Shown: positions 42,098 to 52,705 of the stretch, one piece after another
How positions within the stretch are numbered: the stretch's first letter is position 1
Layout of the letters: each line of letters begins with the position of its first letter
NCBI RefSeq assembly: GCF_009729095.1
Contig: NZ_VTGX01000004.1
Coordinates: 310,001-374,000 of the forward strand
Direction: 5' to 3'
From: Mycolicibacterium sp. CBMA 247
GTDB lineage: Bacteria > Actinomycetota > Actinomycetes > Mycobacteriales > Mycobacteriaceae
Length of the DNA stretch: 64,000 nt
Notes under the pieces: generated by a model
The model's database searches: none
What the model was told of the DNA's origin: nothing
What the model saw: the letters and a program-made list of their open reading frames with translations, nothing else
Translations under genes and position numbers: made by a program

Positions 42098-43492
42098 CTA
42101 GTGCGGGCCACCGCCCTCGGACAGGAATCCGAGGAGGTCGTGGCGAGTGAGAACGCCGACGGGTTTGCCCTCCTCGACGACCATCACCGCGTCGCACTCG
42201 CGCAGGGTCTTGGCCGCAGTGGAAACCAGCTCCCCCGCGCCGATCAGAGGCATCGGCGGGCTCATGTGTTCGGCGACCGCGTCGGCCAGCTTGGCCCGGC
42301 CCTCGAACACCGCGGAGAGCAGTTCCCGCTCGGACACACTGCCGGCCACCTCACCGGCCATGACCGGAGGTTCGGCGCCGACCACCGGCATCTGGGAGAC
42401 ACCGTATTCGCGCAGGATGCCGATCGCGTCGCGCACCGTTTCCGACGGGTGGGTGTGCACCAGGTCGGGCAGCGCACCGGACTTTCCGCGCAGCACATCG
42501 CCGACGGTCGACTGCTCGATCGAGCCGTCCAGCCGGTTGCGCAGGAATCCGTAGGACGACATCCATGCGTCGTTGAAAATCTTTGAGAGATAACCGCGTC
42601 CACCGTCGGGCAGCAGCACCACGACGATCGAGTCGGGGCCGGCCTTGCGCGCCACCTCCAGTGCGGCCACCACCGCCATACCGCAGGATCCACCGACCAG
42701 CAGCGCCTCTTCGCGGGCCAGCCGCCGGGTCATGTCGAACGAATCGGCATCGGAGACGGCGATGATCTCGTCGGGGATGGTGGGGTCGTAGGCCGACGGC
42801 CAGAAATCCTCGCCGACGCCTTCCACCAGGTAGGGCCGGCCGGTGCCGCCGGAGTACACGGAGCCTTCCGGGTCCGCGCCGACCACCTGAACCTTGCCGT
42901 CGGACACCTCTTTGAGGTAGCGCCCGGTTCCCGTGATCGTGCCGCCGGTACCGACACCGGCCACGAAATGCGTCACCTTGCCGTCGGTGTCAGCCCAGAT
43001 CTCCGGACCCGTCGTCTCGTAGTGACTCGCCGGGCCCATCGGGTTGGAGTACTGGTCTGGTTTCCAGGCGCCCTCGATCTCCTCGACCAGCCGGTTGGAG
43101 ACGCTGTAGTAGCTGTCCGGGTGATCCGGCGGCACCGCTGTCGGGCAGACCACGACCTCAGCGCCGTAGGCGCGCAACACGTTCTGCTTGTCCTCGCTGA
43201 CCTTGTCAGGGCAGACGAAGATGCACTTGTAGCCGCGCGTTTGGGCCACCAGCGCCAGTCCGACCCCGGTATTGCCGGACGTCGGCTCGACGATGGTGCC
43301 GCCGGGCTTGAGCTGACCGCTGGCCTCGGCGGCTTCGATCATCTTGGCTGCGATGCGGTCTTTGGAGCTGCCACCGGGGTTCAGGTACTCGATCTTGGCC
43401 AACACCACACCCGAGCCTTCGGGGACGACCGAGTTCAGCTGTACCAGCGGGGTATTGCCGATGAGCTCACTGATGTGCCTGGCTATGCGCAT
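42098..43492 (-). CDS. cbs: Cystathionine beta-synthase with CBS domains
   Basis: 464 residues: a PLP fold-type II catalytic domain with Lys44 in GGSSKDR and the TSGNTG loop (71-76), then two CBS domains (about 335-464) that usually sense adenosyl compounds. It condenses serine or acetylserine with homocysteine. No heme-binding N-terminus is present. Equivalent to Rv1077, between pra and lipU. Confidence 0.94.
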   Translation of the reverse strand: MRIARHISELIGNTPLVQLNSVVPEGSGVVLAKIEYLNPGGSSKDRIAAKMIEAAEASGQLKPGGTIVEPTSGNTGVGLALVAQTRGYKCIFVCPDKVSEDKQNVLRAYGAEVVVCPTAVPPDHPDSYYSVSNRLVEEIEGAWKPDQYSNPMGPASHYETTGPEIWADTDGKVTHFVAGVGTGGTITGTGRYLKEVSDGKVQVVGADPEGSVYSGGTGRPYLVEGVGEDFWPSAYDPTIPDEIIAVSDADSFDMTRRLAREEALLVGGSCGMAVVAALEVARKAGPDSIVVVLLPDGGRGYLSKIFNDAWMSSYGFLRNRLDGSIEQSTVGDVLRGKSGALPDLVHTHPSETVRDAIGILREYGVSQMPVVGAEPPVMAGEVAGSVSERELLSAVFEGRAKLADAVAEHMSPPMPLIGAGELVSTAAKTLRECDAVMVVEEGKPVGVLTRHDLLGFLSEGGGPH

Positions 43493-43521
43493 GCGTCCAT
43501 CGTCTCAGGCCCGCAGATTGC

Positions 43522-44571
43522 TCACCAGGTGGCCTCTCGAATGTATTCGCCGATCTGGCGCAGCGAGCGCTTCGCTTCGGACACAAAAGGCGACGCGAGC
43601 TGGAAGACATGCATCTGACCGGGCCAGATCCGGAGCTCGACGGGGACCCCGGCGGCGGCCAACATGTGCGCTCCTTTTCGCGCATCGCTGAGTAGGACCT
43701 CCGCGCCCGACGCGTGGATCAGCGTGCGCGGCAGACCGGGCTCGATGTGATCGAGCGGCTCGTAGACGTTCTCGCCCCTGCGCTTGGCCGCAGCCTCGAT
43801 GAGCTCGACCAGTGCGTCGAACGCCTTGGCCGGGAACATCGCGTCGGAGTGCATGTTCGGGTGGTTGGCCCGCGTCTCGTTGTCGATCTCGAACAGCGGC
43901 GACATGAGGACCAGGGCCGCGGGAACTTCACCTTCTGGGTCCTCGTCGAGCAGGCGCTCGGCCAGCGCCAGCGACAGGTAGCCGCCTGCCGAGTCGCCGG
44001 CCAGGACGATCTGGTCCGGCTGGTAGCCGCGCAGCCGAAGCCACTGGTAGGCGTCGTAACAGTCGTCGATCGCGGTGCCCACCGAGTGCTTGGGGACCAT
44101 CCGGTAGTCGACCACGAGCACCGGGCTGTCGGCATACCCCGACAGCGCGGTCACGATGCCGGAGTGCGTGTTGGCCCCGCAGGCCAGGAACGCTCCGCCG
44201 TGCAGATAGAGGATGACGCTGCGCTTCCCGTCGGCGGGCAGTACGCCATCGGCGCGAACCAGCTGCGCTCTGCAGTTCGGCAGCGCGATGGTGGCCTTGA
44301 TGGTTCCGGGCGCCGGCCGCAACAGCCGTGCGGCGAAATTGACCAGCCCGAACGGCCACGGCAGATGCGGTACCTGGCTACCAATTGCCAGGGCCGGCTT
44401 GATTGTCAGCATCGCCGCCAGCGAAGCCAATCGGCCTGCCAGGCTCGGGCCGTCCTCGACCACCTCGACGGGCGCACCGTCACTGACCGGAAACCGCCGC
44501 GCGCGGTAGGGCCCAGCTGGGCTTATGCCACCGTAATGAGACCTGGTTACCTTGCTCGGTGCAGTCATCAT
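43522..44571 (-). CDS. lipU: Hormone-sensitive-lipase family esterase LipU
   Basis: 349 residues from the ATG at 44571. It has the oxyanion motif HGGAF (124-128), the nucleophile Ser194 in GDSAGG, and a late DEDPEGE/GQMHVF histidine region. This is the HSL/IV esterase pattern, acting on short to medium acyl esters. Position between cbs and the SGNH gene is the Rv1076 place. Confidence 0.93.
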   Translation of the reverse strand: MMTAPSKVTRSHYGGISPAGPYRARRFPVSDGAPVEVVEDGPSLAGRLASLAAMLTIKPALAIGSQVPHLPWPFGLVNFAARLLRPAPGTIKATIALPNCRAQLVRADGVLPADGKRSVILYLHGGAFLACGANTHSGIVTALSGYADSPVLVVDYRMVPKHSVGTAIDDCYDAYQWLRLRGYQPDQIVLAGDSAGGYLSLALAERLLDEDPEGEVPAALVLMSPLFEIDNETRANHPNMHSDAMFPAKAFDALVELIEAAAKRRGENVYEPLDHIEPGLPRTLIHASGAEVLLSDARKGAHMLAAAGVPVELRIWPGQMHVFQLASPFVSEAKRSLRQIGEYIREATW

Positions 44572-44629
44572 CACCACTTCCTACGTCTTTGTAGTGCTAG
44601 GTGAGCTTCGTCACTCAGACAACCCGGGT

Positions 44630-44659
44630 AACTTAGCTTGACATCCGTAAACAGTTCAA
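44630..44659 (-). promoter_or_regulatory. Candidate lipU promoter
   Basis: On the minus strand TTGAAC (44654-44659) and TAAGTT (44630-44635) are spaced by 18 bp, about 60 bp before the lipU ATG. Confidence 0.45.
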
Positions 44660-44748
44660 CAGTCAAACAAACTGATTTGATACCGGACTTGATACAGCAC
44701 CGTGATCGCCACGCTGATGCGCCACGCGGATAACCCGCTTCATCCACC

Positions 44749-44754
44749 TAGACT
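44749..44754 (+). promoter_or_regulatory. -10 box, leaderless SGNH gene
   Basis: TAGACT, 6 nt before the GTG at 44761. Confidence 0.55.
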
Positions 44755-44760
44755 GATCAT

Positions 44761-45738
44761 GTGGGTTCCAGCCGAAGTGCTCCTCACGTACGCAGTCGCA
44801 TAGCGCGTCGGTCGACCGTTGCCTTCGCCGCTGCAGCGTTGGCGTCTACGGCCTCGGCCTACATCGGGGCGCGCAATCTGCTGAGCGGACAGGCGAACAA
44901 GGCCCGTCAGGTCATCCCGAAATCCTGGGACGTCCCACCGCGCGCCGACGGCGTCTACCACCCCGGCGGTGGCCCCGCGCAGAAGTGGGAGCGCGGTGTC
45001 CCCTTCGACCTGCACCTGATGATCTTCGGCGACTCGACGGCCACCGGATACGGCTGCCGGGTGGCCGACGAGGTGCCCGGGGTGTTGATCGCGCGCGGGG
45101 TGGCCGAGCAGTTCGACAAGCGAATCCGCTTGAGCACCAAGGCGATTGTCGGCGCCACGTCCAAGGGGTTGTCTGGCCAGATCGATGCCATGTTCGTGGC
45201 GGGTCCGCCGCCGGACGCCGCCGTGATCATGATCGGCGCCAACGACATCACCAAGCCGAACGGCATCGGGCCGTCGGCCCGCCGGCTCGGCGCCGCGGTG
45301 CGTCGGCTGCGCTCGGCGGGGGCTGTCGTCGTGGTCGGCACCTGCCCCGATTTCGGGGTGATCACCGCGATCCCCCAACCGTTGCGCACGGTGGCCCGCA
45401 ACCTCGGCCTGCGGCTGGCCCGTGCCCAGTCCGGTGCGGTGCGCGCCGCCGACGGCGTGCCGGTGCCGTTCTCGGATCTATTGGCCCCGGACTTCTACAA
45501 GGCCCCTGACCTGCTGTTCTCCGATGACATGTTCCATCCGTCGGCCGCCGGATATTCGCTGGCGGCCAAGCAGTTGCTGCCCGCGCTCTGCAACGCACTT
45601 GGCGAGTGGGACGGTGAAGCGGCCCTGGAATCTGCGAACGCAGACGGCGCCTCCATGTTGACCCGGCTGGGCAGTGTGAGCAGGCTGTGGCGCCGCTCGA
45701 CCGGGGTGCCCGCGCCCATCGTGGTGCCCGCGGGATAG
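44761..45738 (+). CDS. SGNH/GDSL hydrolase, exported (Rv1075c-like)
   Basis: 325 residues. After an arginine-rich start and a hydrophobic segment (20-34) that serves as signal or anchor, the SGNH blocks appear: FGDST (Ser92), a glycine block, GAND near 169-172, and DMFHPS near 260 with the Asp-His pair. Predicted esterase outside the membrane. Divergent from lipU. Confidence 0.92.
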   Translation: MGSSRSAPHVRSRIARRSTVAFAAAALASTASAYIGARNLLSGQANKARQVIPKSWDVPPRADGVYHPGGGPAQKWERGVPFDLHLMIFGDSTATGYGCRVADEVPGVLIARGVAEQFDKRIRLSTKAIVGATSKGLSGQIDAMFVAGPPPDAAVIMIGANDITKPNGIGPSARRLGAAVRRLRSAGAVVVVGTCPDFGVITAIPQPLRTVARNLGLRLARAQSGAVRAADGVPVPFSDLLAPDFYKAPDLLFSDDMFHPSAAGYSLAAKQLLPALCNALGEWDGEAALESANADGASMLTRLGSVSRLWRRSTGVPAPIVVPAG

Positions 45739-45786
45739 TTTCAACCTGAGTTTCCTTTCTGAGCCATTCAATTAGCAGGAGCCGTC

Positions 45787-47004
<1,218 letters not shown>

Positions 47005-47011
47005 TTTTCGC

Positions 47012-47067
47012 CGAGTCTGCGTGCAGATCGCGATTTCACGAGATTTTGCGATCTGTACGCAGACTCG
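47012..47067. terminator. Long hairpin between fadA3 and the nuclease-like gene
   Basis: Arms 47012-47031 and 47048-47067 match at 19 of 20 positions; the odd pair is G-U in RNA. The right arm lies inside the last codons of the convergent gene. The core CGAGTCTGCG...AGATCGC recurs at 47995. Confidence 0.7.
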
Positions 47068-47902
47068 ATTCCCAGGCACGCGACAACCGCCGAAGGACAT
47101 CCGCTGTTGAGTGTCGTTTGGCAGCTCTGACCCGTGTCCAGCCGAGCTCATCGAGATCTTCCGAACGGATGATGTCGTGGGCAAACTGCTTCGGGTCTTT
47201 TCGATGGTGGTCACCGTCGTATTCGACCGCCAACTTGCGTTCCTCCCAACCCATATCGAGGTAGTACTGCCTGCGTCCGTCAGGACTCCGCACGGGTATC
47301 TGGGTCGTCGGACGCGGGTATCCCTGCCGAATGATGAGCAGACGCAGCCACGTTTCCTTCGGCGACTGCGCCCCTGGGTCGTAGAGGTCCAGTGCACTCG
47401 ACAGTTGTCGTACACCGCGCGCACCCGGGTGCAGTTCGGCCACGCGCAGGATGTCCTCGATCTGCAAAAGGGTGGCATTGCCCAGCGCGTCGAGCCGGGC
47501 AACGGCGTCATCGAGCCGGCCCCACCGACCGATGTCAAAGGCCGTGCGGCCAAGTGACGTGATCGGCACACCACCACGCATCACGCACTCCCCCTCCTCA
47601 AGGTGCAAGTCATACGTGCGAACACCATGTGGCGCGCGTGCATTGGGCCAAATCAGTTCAATGGGCAACGACTCATCGACCCATTCCGAGCCCTGCAGAC
47701 CTGATGCGGTCAGTCCGGCGATAACGCCCTGCCGGTGCGACCATAGCCATGCCGCCCGCGCCTTATCCGCCAGACCCAACGCGCTGCCCTTCGGGACGTA
47801 CACATTGGGCAGGATGGCTTGGAAGTTGGAGCGCAGCTGGTGTTTTCGCACCGCACCAGCGCGCAATGCTTCGCTACCGATGAATGGTGCGTTGAGGTTC
47901 AT
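47036..47902 (-). CDS. AbiEi/DUF559-like nuclease-fold protein (Rv1073 position)
   Basis: 288 residues. The N-terminal half resembles AbiEi-type antitoxin winged-helix proteins (LRAGAVRKHQLRSNFQAILPNVYV). The C-terminal half has a VSR/PD-(D/E)XK-like pattern, LDMGWEERKLAVEYDGDHH, with acidic residues followed by a basic helix. Such proteins are frequent in mycobacteria and of unknown role; a nucleic-acid-related function is likely. It has no obvious toxin partner beside it. Confidence 0.8.
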   Translation of the reverse strand: MNLNAPFIGSEALRAGAVRKHQLRSNFQAILPNVYVPKGSALGLADKARAAWLWSHRQGVIAGLTASGLQGSEWVDESLPIELIWPNARAPHGVRTYDLHLEEGECVMRGGVPITSLGRTAFDIGRWGRLDDAVARLDALGNATLLQIEDILRVAELHPGARGVRQLSSALDLYDPGAQSPKETWLRLLIIRQGYPRPTTQIPVRSPDGRRQYYLDMGWEERKLAVEYDGDHHRKDPKQFAHDIIRSEDLDELGWTRVRAAKRHSTADVLRRLSRAWESSLRTDRKIS

Positions 47903-47994
47903 GCCGTGACCGTCTCGGCATGAACCGACACATAACCGCTACGGCGTTCCCGGCGACCGCCCGCTGTGGACCAATCCGAGCCTGGGCATAACAC

Positions 47995-48050
47995 CGAGTC
48001 TGCGGTGAGATCGCGTTTTTGGGTGATTTGGCGATCTCAGCGCAGAGTCG
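47995..48050. terminator. Second CGAGTCTGCG-type hairpin, downstream of the BI-1 gene
   Basis: Arms 47995-48014 and 48031-48050 match at 18 of 20 positions and share the core of the 47012 hairpin. It follows the BI-1 terminator. Confidence 0.6.
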
Positions 48051-48061
48051 ACGCTCGGAGG

Positions 48062-48099
48062 CAAAAAGGAAAAAGGCGCCCGCAATCGCGGACGCCTTT
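48062..48099 (-). terminator. Intrinsic terminator of the BI-1 gene
   Basis: On the minus strand a 12-bp stem with one mismatch (48072-48083 with 48088-48099) and a 4-nt loop is followed by a T-rich tract (48062-48071). Confidence 0.8.
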
Positions 48100-48113
48100 C
48101 TCGGGCAGGGTTG

Positions 48114-48962
48114 CTAGTCGTTGTTGAAGTACGACAGCAACCGCAGGATCTCGATGTACAGCCAGACCAGGGTGACGGTCAGGCCCAGGGCGATGCCCCA
48201 CGCGGCCTTCTCCGGCGCACCGGCACGGACCATCTGGTCGGCAGCGTCGAAGTCGATCAGGAAGCTGAACGCCGCCAGACCGATGCACAGCAGCGAGAAG
48301 CCGATCGCAAGCATGCCGCCGTCACGCAGGCCCAGGCCGGCACCGCCGCCCACGCCGAACATCGCCAGCACGAAGTTGAGCAGCATCAGCGCCAGGACGC
48401 CGAACATGCCGGCGATGATCATCCGGGTGAACTTGGGCGTCACGCGGATGGCGCCGGTCTTGTAGACGACCAGCATGCCCAGGAACACGCCCATGGTGCC
48501 GACGATCGCCTGCGAGATCATGCCGACGCCGCCGACCGAGGCAATGTTGGCGATGATGAACGACACCGCACCGAGGAACAGGCCTTCCAGCGCCGCGTAG
48601 GTCAGCACGATGGCCGGATTGTCCTGTTTGCGCCCGAACGTGGCGATCAGCACCAGGACCAGGCCGCCGAGCCCACCGACCATGGCGAACGGCATCGCAA
48701 GCGACAGATTGCCGGACACCAGGAAGTAGGACACCACGGCAACGACCGAAAGGACGGCCAGGGTGATGCCGGTCTTGGTGACGACGTCATCGATCGTCAG
48801 AGGACGAGAAACGCCGGTCTGCGGCTGCTCCAGGTACTCCTGCGCGTAGGGCTGCGCATGCACCTGCTGTGCACCGAAGCCGCTGGCTCCGGTACCGAAT
48901 TGTGCGTATCCGCCCTGCGTCTTGGGCAGGCTGCGGAATACCGGGTTGCTGGTTTCGCGCAC
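48114..48962 (-). CDS. Bax inhibitor-1 (BI-1/YccA) family membrane protein (Rv1072-like)
   Basis: 282 residues from a GTG at 48962 (GAGAGGA upstream). A soluble, glutamine-rich N-terminus (1-60) precedes seven hydrophobic segments. The C-terminal LIDFDAADQMV and the last acidic residues agree with the BI-1 calcium-leak family. It ends with a genuine U-tract terminator. Confidence 0.92.
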   Translation of the reverse strand: MRETSNPVFRSLPKTQGGYAQFGTGASGFGAQQVHAQPYAQEYLEQPQTGVSRPLTIDDVVTKTGITLAVLSVVAVVSYFLVSGNLSLAMPFAMVGGLGGLVLVLIATFGRKQDNPAIVLTYAALEGLFLGAVSFIIANIASVGGVGMISQAIVGTMGVFLGMLVVYKTGAIRVTPKFTRMIIAGMFGVLALMLLNFVLAMFGVGGGAGLGLRDGGMLAIGFSLLCIGLAAFSFLIDFDAADQMVRAGAPEKAAWGIALGLTVTLVWLYIEILRLLSYFNND

Positions 48963-49125
48963 CGTCGGGTTCCTCTCTTATGAGATGTGTTCGAGTACGA
49001 ACTGGTAACTCAACGATCAATGGTCCGGGTGGGTTCCCGTCGACGCCAAAAGGCTCCCAGGAAACATCCAGCTTTGATCTTGAGGCAAACCCTACCCGTA
49101 GCGCACCGTCACTGGGGGGTCGAAC

Positions 49126-49131
49126 TAGATT
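49126..49131 (+). promoter_or_regulatory. -10 box, leaderless echA9 operon
   Basis: TAGATT, 7 nt before the GTG at 49139. Confidence 0.5.
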
Positions 49132-49138
49132 GCATCTC

Positions 49139-50218
49139 GTGACAGAAAACGAGGACGTCCTAGTAAGTGTCCGCAACGGCGTCGGCATCCTCACGCTGAA
49201 CCGGCCCAAGGCGATCAACTCGCTCAGTGACGCCATGGTCGCGGGCATGTCCAAGGCGCTCCACGCCTGGGAGAACGACGACTCGGTTCACACCGTGCTG
49301 CTGACCGGCGCCGGCGAACGTGGCCTGTGCGCGGGCGGCGACGTGGTGACGCTCTATCACAGCGCCAAGGCGGGTGGCGCCGACGCGCGCCGGTTCTGGT
49401 ACGACGAATACCTGCTCAACGCCTATATCGGCCGTTATCCGAAGCCGTATGTGGCGTTGATGGACGGCATCGTGATGGGTGGCGGGGTCGGCGTCGCGGC
49501 CCACGGCAGCATCCGCGTCGCCACCGACACCACCAAGATGGCCATGCCCGAGGTCGGCATCGGCTTCATCCCCGACGTCGGGGGTACCTATCTGCTGTCG
49601 CGGGCTCCGGGTGAGCTCGGCCTGCATGCGGCGCTCACCGGCGCACCGTTCTCCGGGGCCGACGCGATCGCCTTGGGCTTCGCCGATCACTACGTGCCGC
49701 ACGCCTTGCTGGCTGAATTCACCGAGGCCGTCGTCAACGACGGCGTGGAGAAAGCCCTGGCCACCTACGCCGTCGAACCGCCCGCCAGCCCGCTACTCGA
49801 ACAGCGCCACTGGATCGACGAGTGCTACGCCGGCGATACCGTGGCCGACATCATCGCCGCACTGCGGGGTCACGACGCCGGCACCGCCGCCGTAGCTGGA
49901 ATTGGCGGCACCGCCGCCGTCGACGCCGCCAACCTGATCGCCACCCGCTCCCCCGTTTCGCTGGCCGTCACGCTGGAAGCTGTGCGCCGGGCCGCCAAGC
50001 TGGAGACACTGGAGGACGTGCTGCACCAGGAGTACCGAACCTCGTGCGCATCGCTGAAATCCCACGATTTCGTCGAGGGCATCCGAGCACAGTTGGTCGA
50101 CAAGGACCGCAACCCGCAGTGGCGCCCAGCCTCGATCGCAGCGGTCACCGCCGCCGACGTCGAGGCATACTTCGTTCCGGCAGACCCCGATCTGACGTTC
50201 CAGGAGGAGAACAAATGA
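49139..50218 (+). CDS. echA9: 3-hydroxyisobutyryl-CoA hydrolase-like enzyme EchA9
   Basis: 359 residues: the long crotonase subclass with a C-terminal ECH_2 extension, as in 3-hydroxyisobutyryl-CoA hydrolases. Oxyanion elements AGGDVV and MGGGVGVA and the glutamate-rich PEVGIGFIPDVGG segment are visible. GTG start chosen by the TAGATT box. Linked to echA8 by an ATGA overlap. Part of valine or fatty acid breakdown. Confidence 0.92.
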   Translation: MTENEDVLVSVRNGVGILTLNRPKAINSLSDAMVAGMSKALHAWENDDSVHTVLLTGAGERGLCAGGDVVTLYHSAKAGGADARRFWYDEYLLNAYIGRYPKPYVALMDGIVMGGGVGVAAHGSIRVATDTTKMAMPEVGIGFIPDVGGTYLLSRAPGELGLHAALTGAPFSGADAIALGFADHYVPHALLAEFTEAVVNDGVEKALATYAVEPPASPLLEQRHWIDECYAGDTVADIIAALRGHDAGTAAVAGIGGTAAVDAANLIATRSPVSLAVTLEAVRRAAKLETLEDVLHQEYRTSCASLKSHDFVEGIRAQLVDKDRNPQWRPASIAAVTAADVEAYFVPADPDLTFQEENK

Positions 50219-50991
50219 GCGAGTTCGAGACAATCCTGGTGACCCGCACCGACCGGGTCGCCACCATCACCCTGAACCGGCCCAAGGCGCTCAACGCTCT
50301 CAACAGCCAGGTGATGACCGAAGTGACCACGGCCGCAGCCGAACTCGACCGTGATCCCGGCGTCGGCGCAATCATTGTCACCGGCAATGAGAAGGCGTTC
50401 GCCGCCGGCGCCGACATCAAAGAGATGGCCGAGCTGTCGTTCGCCGACGTGTACTCGGCCGACTTCTTCGAACTGTGGTCGAAGTTCGCGGCCACCCGCA
50501 CCCCGACGATCGCCGCCGTCGCCGGATACGCACTGGGCGGCGGCTGCGAGCTGGCGATGATGTGCGACATCTTGATCGCCGCGGACTCGGCGAAGTTCGG
50601 TCAGCCCGAGATCAAGCTGGGTGTGCTGCCCGGCATGGGTGGCTCACAGCGCTTGACCCGGGCGATCGGCAAGGCCAAGGCCATGGATCTGATCCTCACG
50701 GGCCGCACCATCGACGCGGTCGAAGCCGAACGCGCCGGGCTGGTGTCGCGCCTGGTGCCCGCGGATGCGCTGATCGACGAGGCCCTGGCCGTGGCAGAGA
50801 CCATCGCCGGGATGTCGTTGTCGGCCTCGCGGATGGCCAAGGAAGCGGTCAACCGGGCCTTCGAGTCGACACTTACCGAGGGATTGCTCTACGAGCGCAG
50901 GCTGTTCCACTCGGCCTTCGCCACGGCCGACCAGAAGGAAGGTATGGCGGCGTTCTCCGAGAAGCGCGCCGCGAACTTCACCCATCGCTAA
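50215..50991 (+). CDS. echA8: Enoyl-CoA hydratase EchA8
   Basis: 258 residues with the crotonase oxyanion holes AAGADI and ALGGGCE and the catalytic glutamates E112 and E132. It adds water to 2-enoyl-CoA in beta-oxidation. It starts within the echA9 stop codon (ATGA), so both form one operon, as in the Rv1071c-Rv1070c pair. Confidence 0.95.
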   Translation: MSEFETILVTRTDRVATITLNRPKALNALNSQVMTEVTTAAAELDRDPGVGAIIVTGNEKAFAAGADIKEMAELSFADVYSADFFELWSKFAATRTPTIAAVAGYALGGGCELAMMCDILIAADSAKFGQPEIKLGVLPGMGGSQRLTRAIGKAKAMDLILTGRTIDAVEAERAGLVSRLVPADALIDEALAVAETIAGMSLSASRMAKEAVNRAFESTLTEGLLYERRLFHSAFATADQKEGMAAFSEKRAANFTHR

Positions 50992-51000
50992 GGTCGATGG

Positions 51001-52701
51001 GTGACCGACACGGCCGCGCCCCAAGCGGAGATCCCCGAAACCCAGCCAGGTGACGCAGGCAAACCTGACTGGTGGGGGCGTCATTACACGTTCTTCGGGA
51101 CGGCGGTCGGTCTAATGTTCCTGTGGCTGTCGATGACGCCGTCACTGCTGCCGCGTGGCCCGCTGTTCCAGGGCCTGGTCAGCGGCGGTGCCGGTGCCAC
51201 CGGTTACGGGCTCGGCGTTTTCGCGGTGTGGCTGGTGCGCTACATGCGCTCGGCGGAAACCAGCCCGAAGGCCCCTAAGTGGGCCTGGCTGACCTTGCTG
51301 GTCGTCGGCGTCATCGGCCAGGTCCTGATGATCGTCTATTTCCACGTCTGGCAGGACGAGGTCCGCGATTTCATGGGTGTGCCCCGGCTGAAGTTCTGGG
51401 ATCACCCACTGACCGCGGTGCTGTCGATCGTGGTGCTGTTCGGGTTCGTCGAGATCGGGCAATTGGTCCTCAGGCTGGTGCGTTTCCTGGATAGCAAGCT
51501 GGATCGCTTTCTGCCGCCACGGGTTTCGGCCGTGGCGGTGGTGGCGTTGCTGCTGGCGTTGGCCATCGCCCTGCTGAACGGTGTGGTGGCCCGGGTGGCG
51601 ATGGACACCATCAACCGGACGTTCGCGGCAATCAACGACGAGAACGATCCCGAATTCGCCGCCCCGAAGTCGAATCTGCGCTCAGGTGGCCCGCAGTCGC
51701 TGGCCAGCTGGGAATCGCTGGGACATCAAGGCCGGGTGTTCGTCGCGGCAGGCCCTACTGTGCAACAGCTTTCGCAGTTCAACGGCAAACCCGCGATCGA
51801 ACCGATCCGCGCCTACGCGGGCCTGCATTCCGCTGACGGCATCAAGGCCACCGCGGCCCTGGCGGCCAAGGAGTTACAGCGCACCGGCGGCCTGGACCGC
51901 GCAGTGGTCGCGGTGGCCACCTCCACCGGCACCGGCTGGATCAACGAGGCCGAGGCCTCGGCCCTGGAGTACATGTACAACGGCAACACCGCGATCGTGT
52001 CGATGCAGTACTCGTTCCTGCCGAGCTGGTTGTCGTTCCTGGTCGACCAGGAGAACGCGCGGCAGGCCGGGCAGGCGCTGTTCGAGGCCGTCGACGCGTT
52101 GGTGCGCACGATGCCGGAGGACAAGCGCCCCAAGTTGGTGGTTTTCGGGGAAAGCCTGGGATCGTTCGGCGGCGAGGCACCGTTCCTGTCGCTGAACAAT
52201 CTCATCGCCCGCACCGACGGCGCGCTGTTCTCGGGACCGACCTTCAAGAACACGATCTGGACGACCCTGACCCGTGACCGCGACGCCGGTTCGCCGGAGT
52301 GGCTGCCGATCTACGACAACGGCGAGAACGTCCGGTTCAGCGCGAAAGCCGAGAACCTGGGCCGGCCCGACGCGCCGTGGGGCCACCCCCGCGCGGTGTA
52401 TCTGCAGCATGCGTCGGACCCGATCTCATGGTGGACACCCGACTTGCTGTTCACCAAGCCGGACTGGCTGCGCGAGCCCCGTGGCTACGACGTATCGCCG
52501 CGGATGGAATGGATCCCCGTGGTGACGTTCCTGCAGGTGTCGGCTGACATGGCAGTGGCGGTCGACGTGCCCGACGGACATGGCCACGTCTACGTCGAGA
52601 ATGTGGCCAACGCCTGGGCGGCCATCCTGCAGCCGCCGGGCTGGACACCGGAGATGACCGAGAAGCTGCGCCCGCTGCTGACCAACAACGAAAACGCCTG
52701 A
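51001..52701 (+). CDS. Membrane alpha/beta-hydrolase family protein (Rv1069c-like)
   Basis: 566 residues, GTG start 9 bp after echA8. Four to five N-terminal transmembrane segments (about 30-205) precede a hydrolase domain with Ser385 in GESLGS. Actinobacterial family of unknown substrate (DUF2319/abhydrolase_9 type). It converges with the rhodanese gene 4 bp away. Confidence 0.9.
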   Translation: MTDTAAPQAEIPETQPGDAGKPDWWGRHYTFFGTAVGLMFLWLSMTPSLLPRGPLFQGLVSGGAGATGYGLGVFAVWLVRYMRSAETSPKAPKWAWLTLLVVGVIGQVLMIVYFHVWQDEVRDFMGVPRLKFWDHPLTAVLSIVVLFGFVEIGQLVLRLVRFLDSKLDRFLPPRVSAVAVVALLLALAIALLNGVVARVAMDTINRTFAAINDENDPEFAAPKSNLRSGGPQSLASWESLGHQGRVFVAAGPTVQQLSQFNGKPAIEPIRAYAGLHSADGIKATAALAAKELQRTGGLDRAVVAVATSTGTGWINEAEASALEYMYNGNTAIVSMQYSFLPSWLSFLVDQENARQAGQALFEAVDALVRTMPEDKRPKLVVFGESLGSFGGEAPFLSLNNLIARTDGALFSGPTFKNTIWTTLTRDRDAGSPEWLPIYDNGENVRFSAKAENLGRPDAPWGHPRAVYLQHASDPISWWTPDLLFTKPDWLREPRGYDVSPRMEWIPVVTFLQVSADMAVAVDVPDGHGHVYVENVANAWAAILQPPGWTPEMTEKLRPLLTNNENA

Positions 52702-52705
52702 GCGT

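Noticed and set aside
38789..43520. Cys-rich leader ORFs before metB or cbs
   Set aside because: metB follows pra by 12 bp and cbs follows lipU by 29 bp; no room for a leader and no tandem Cys codons.
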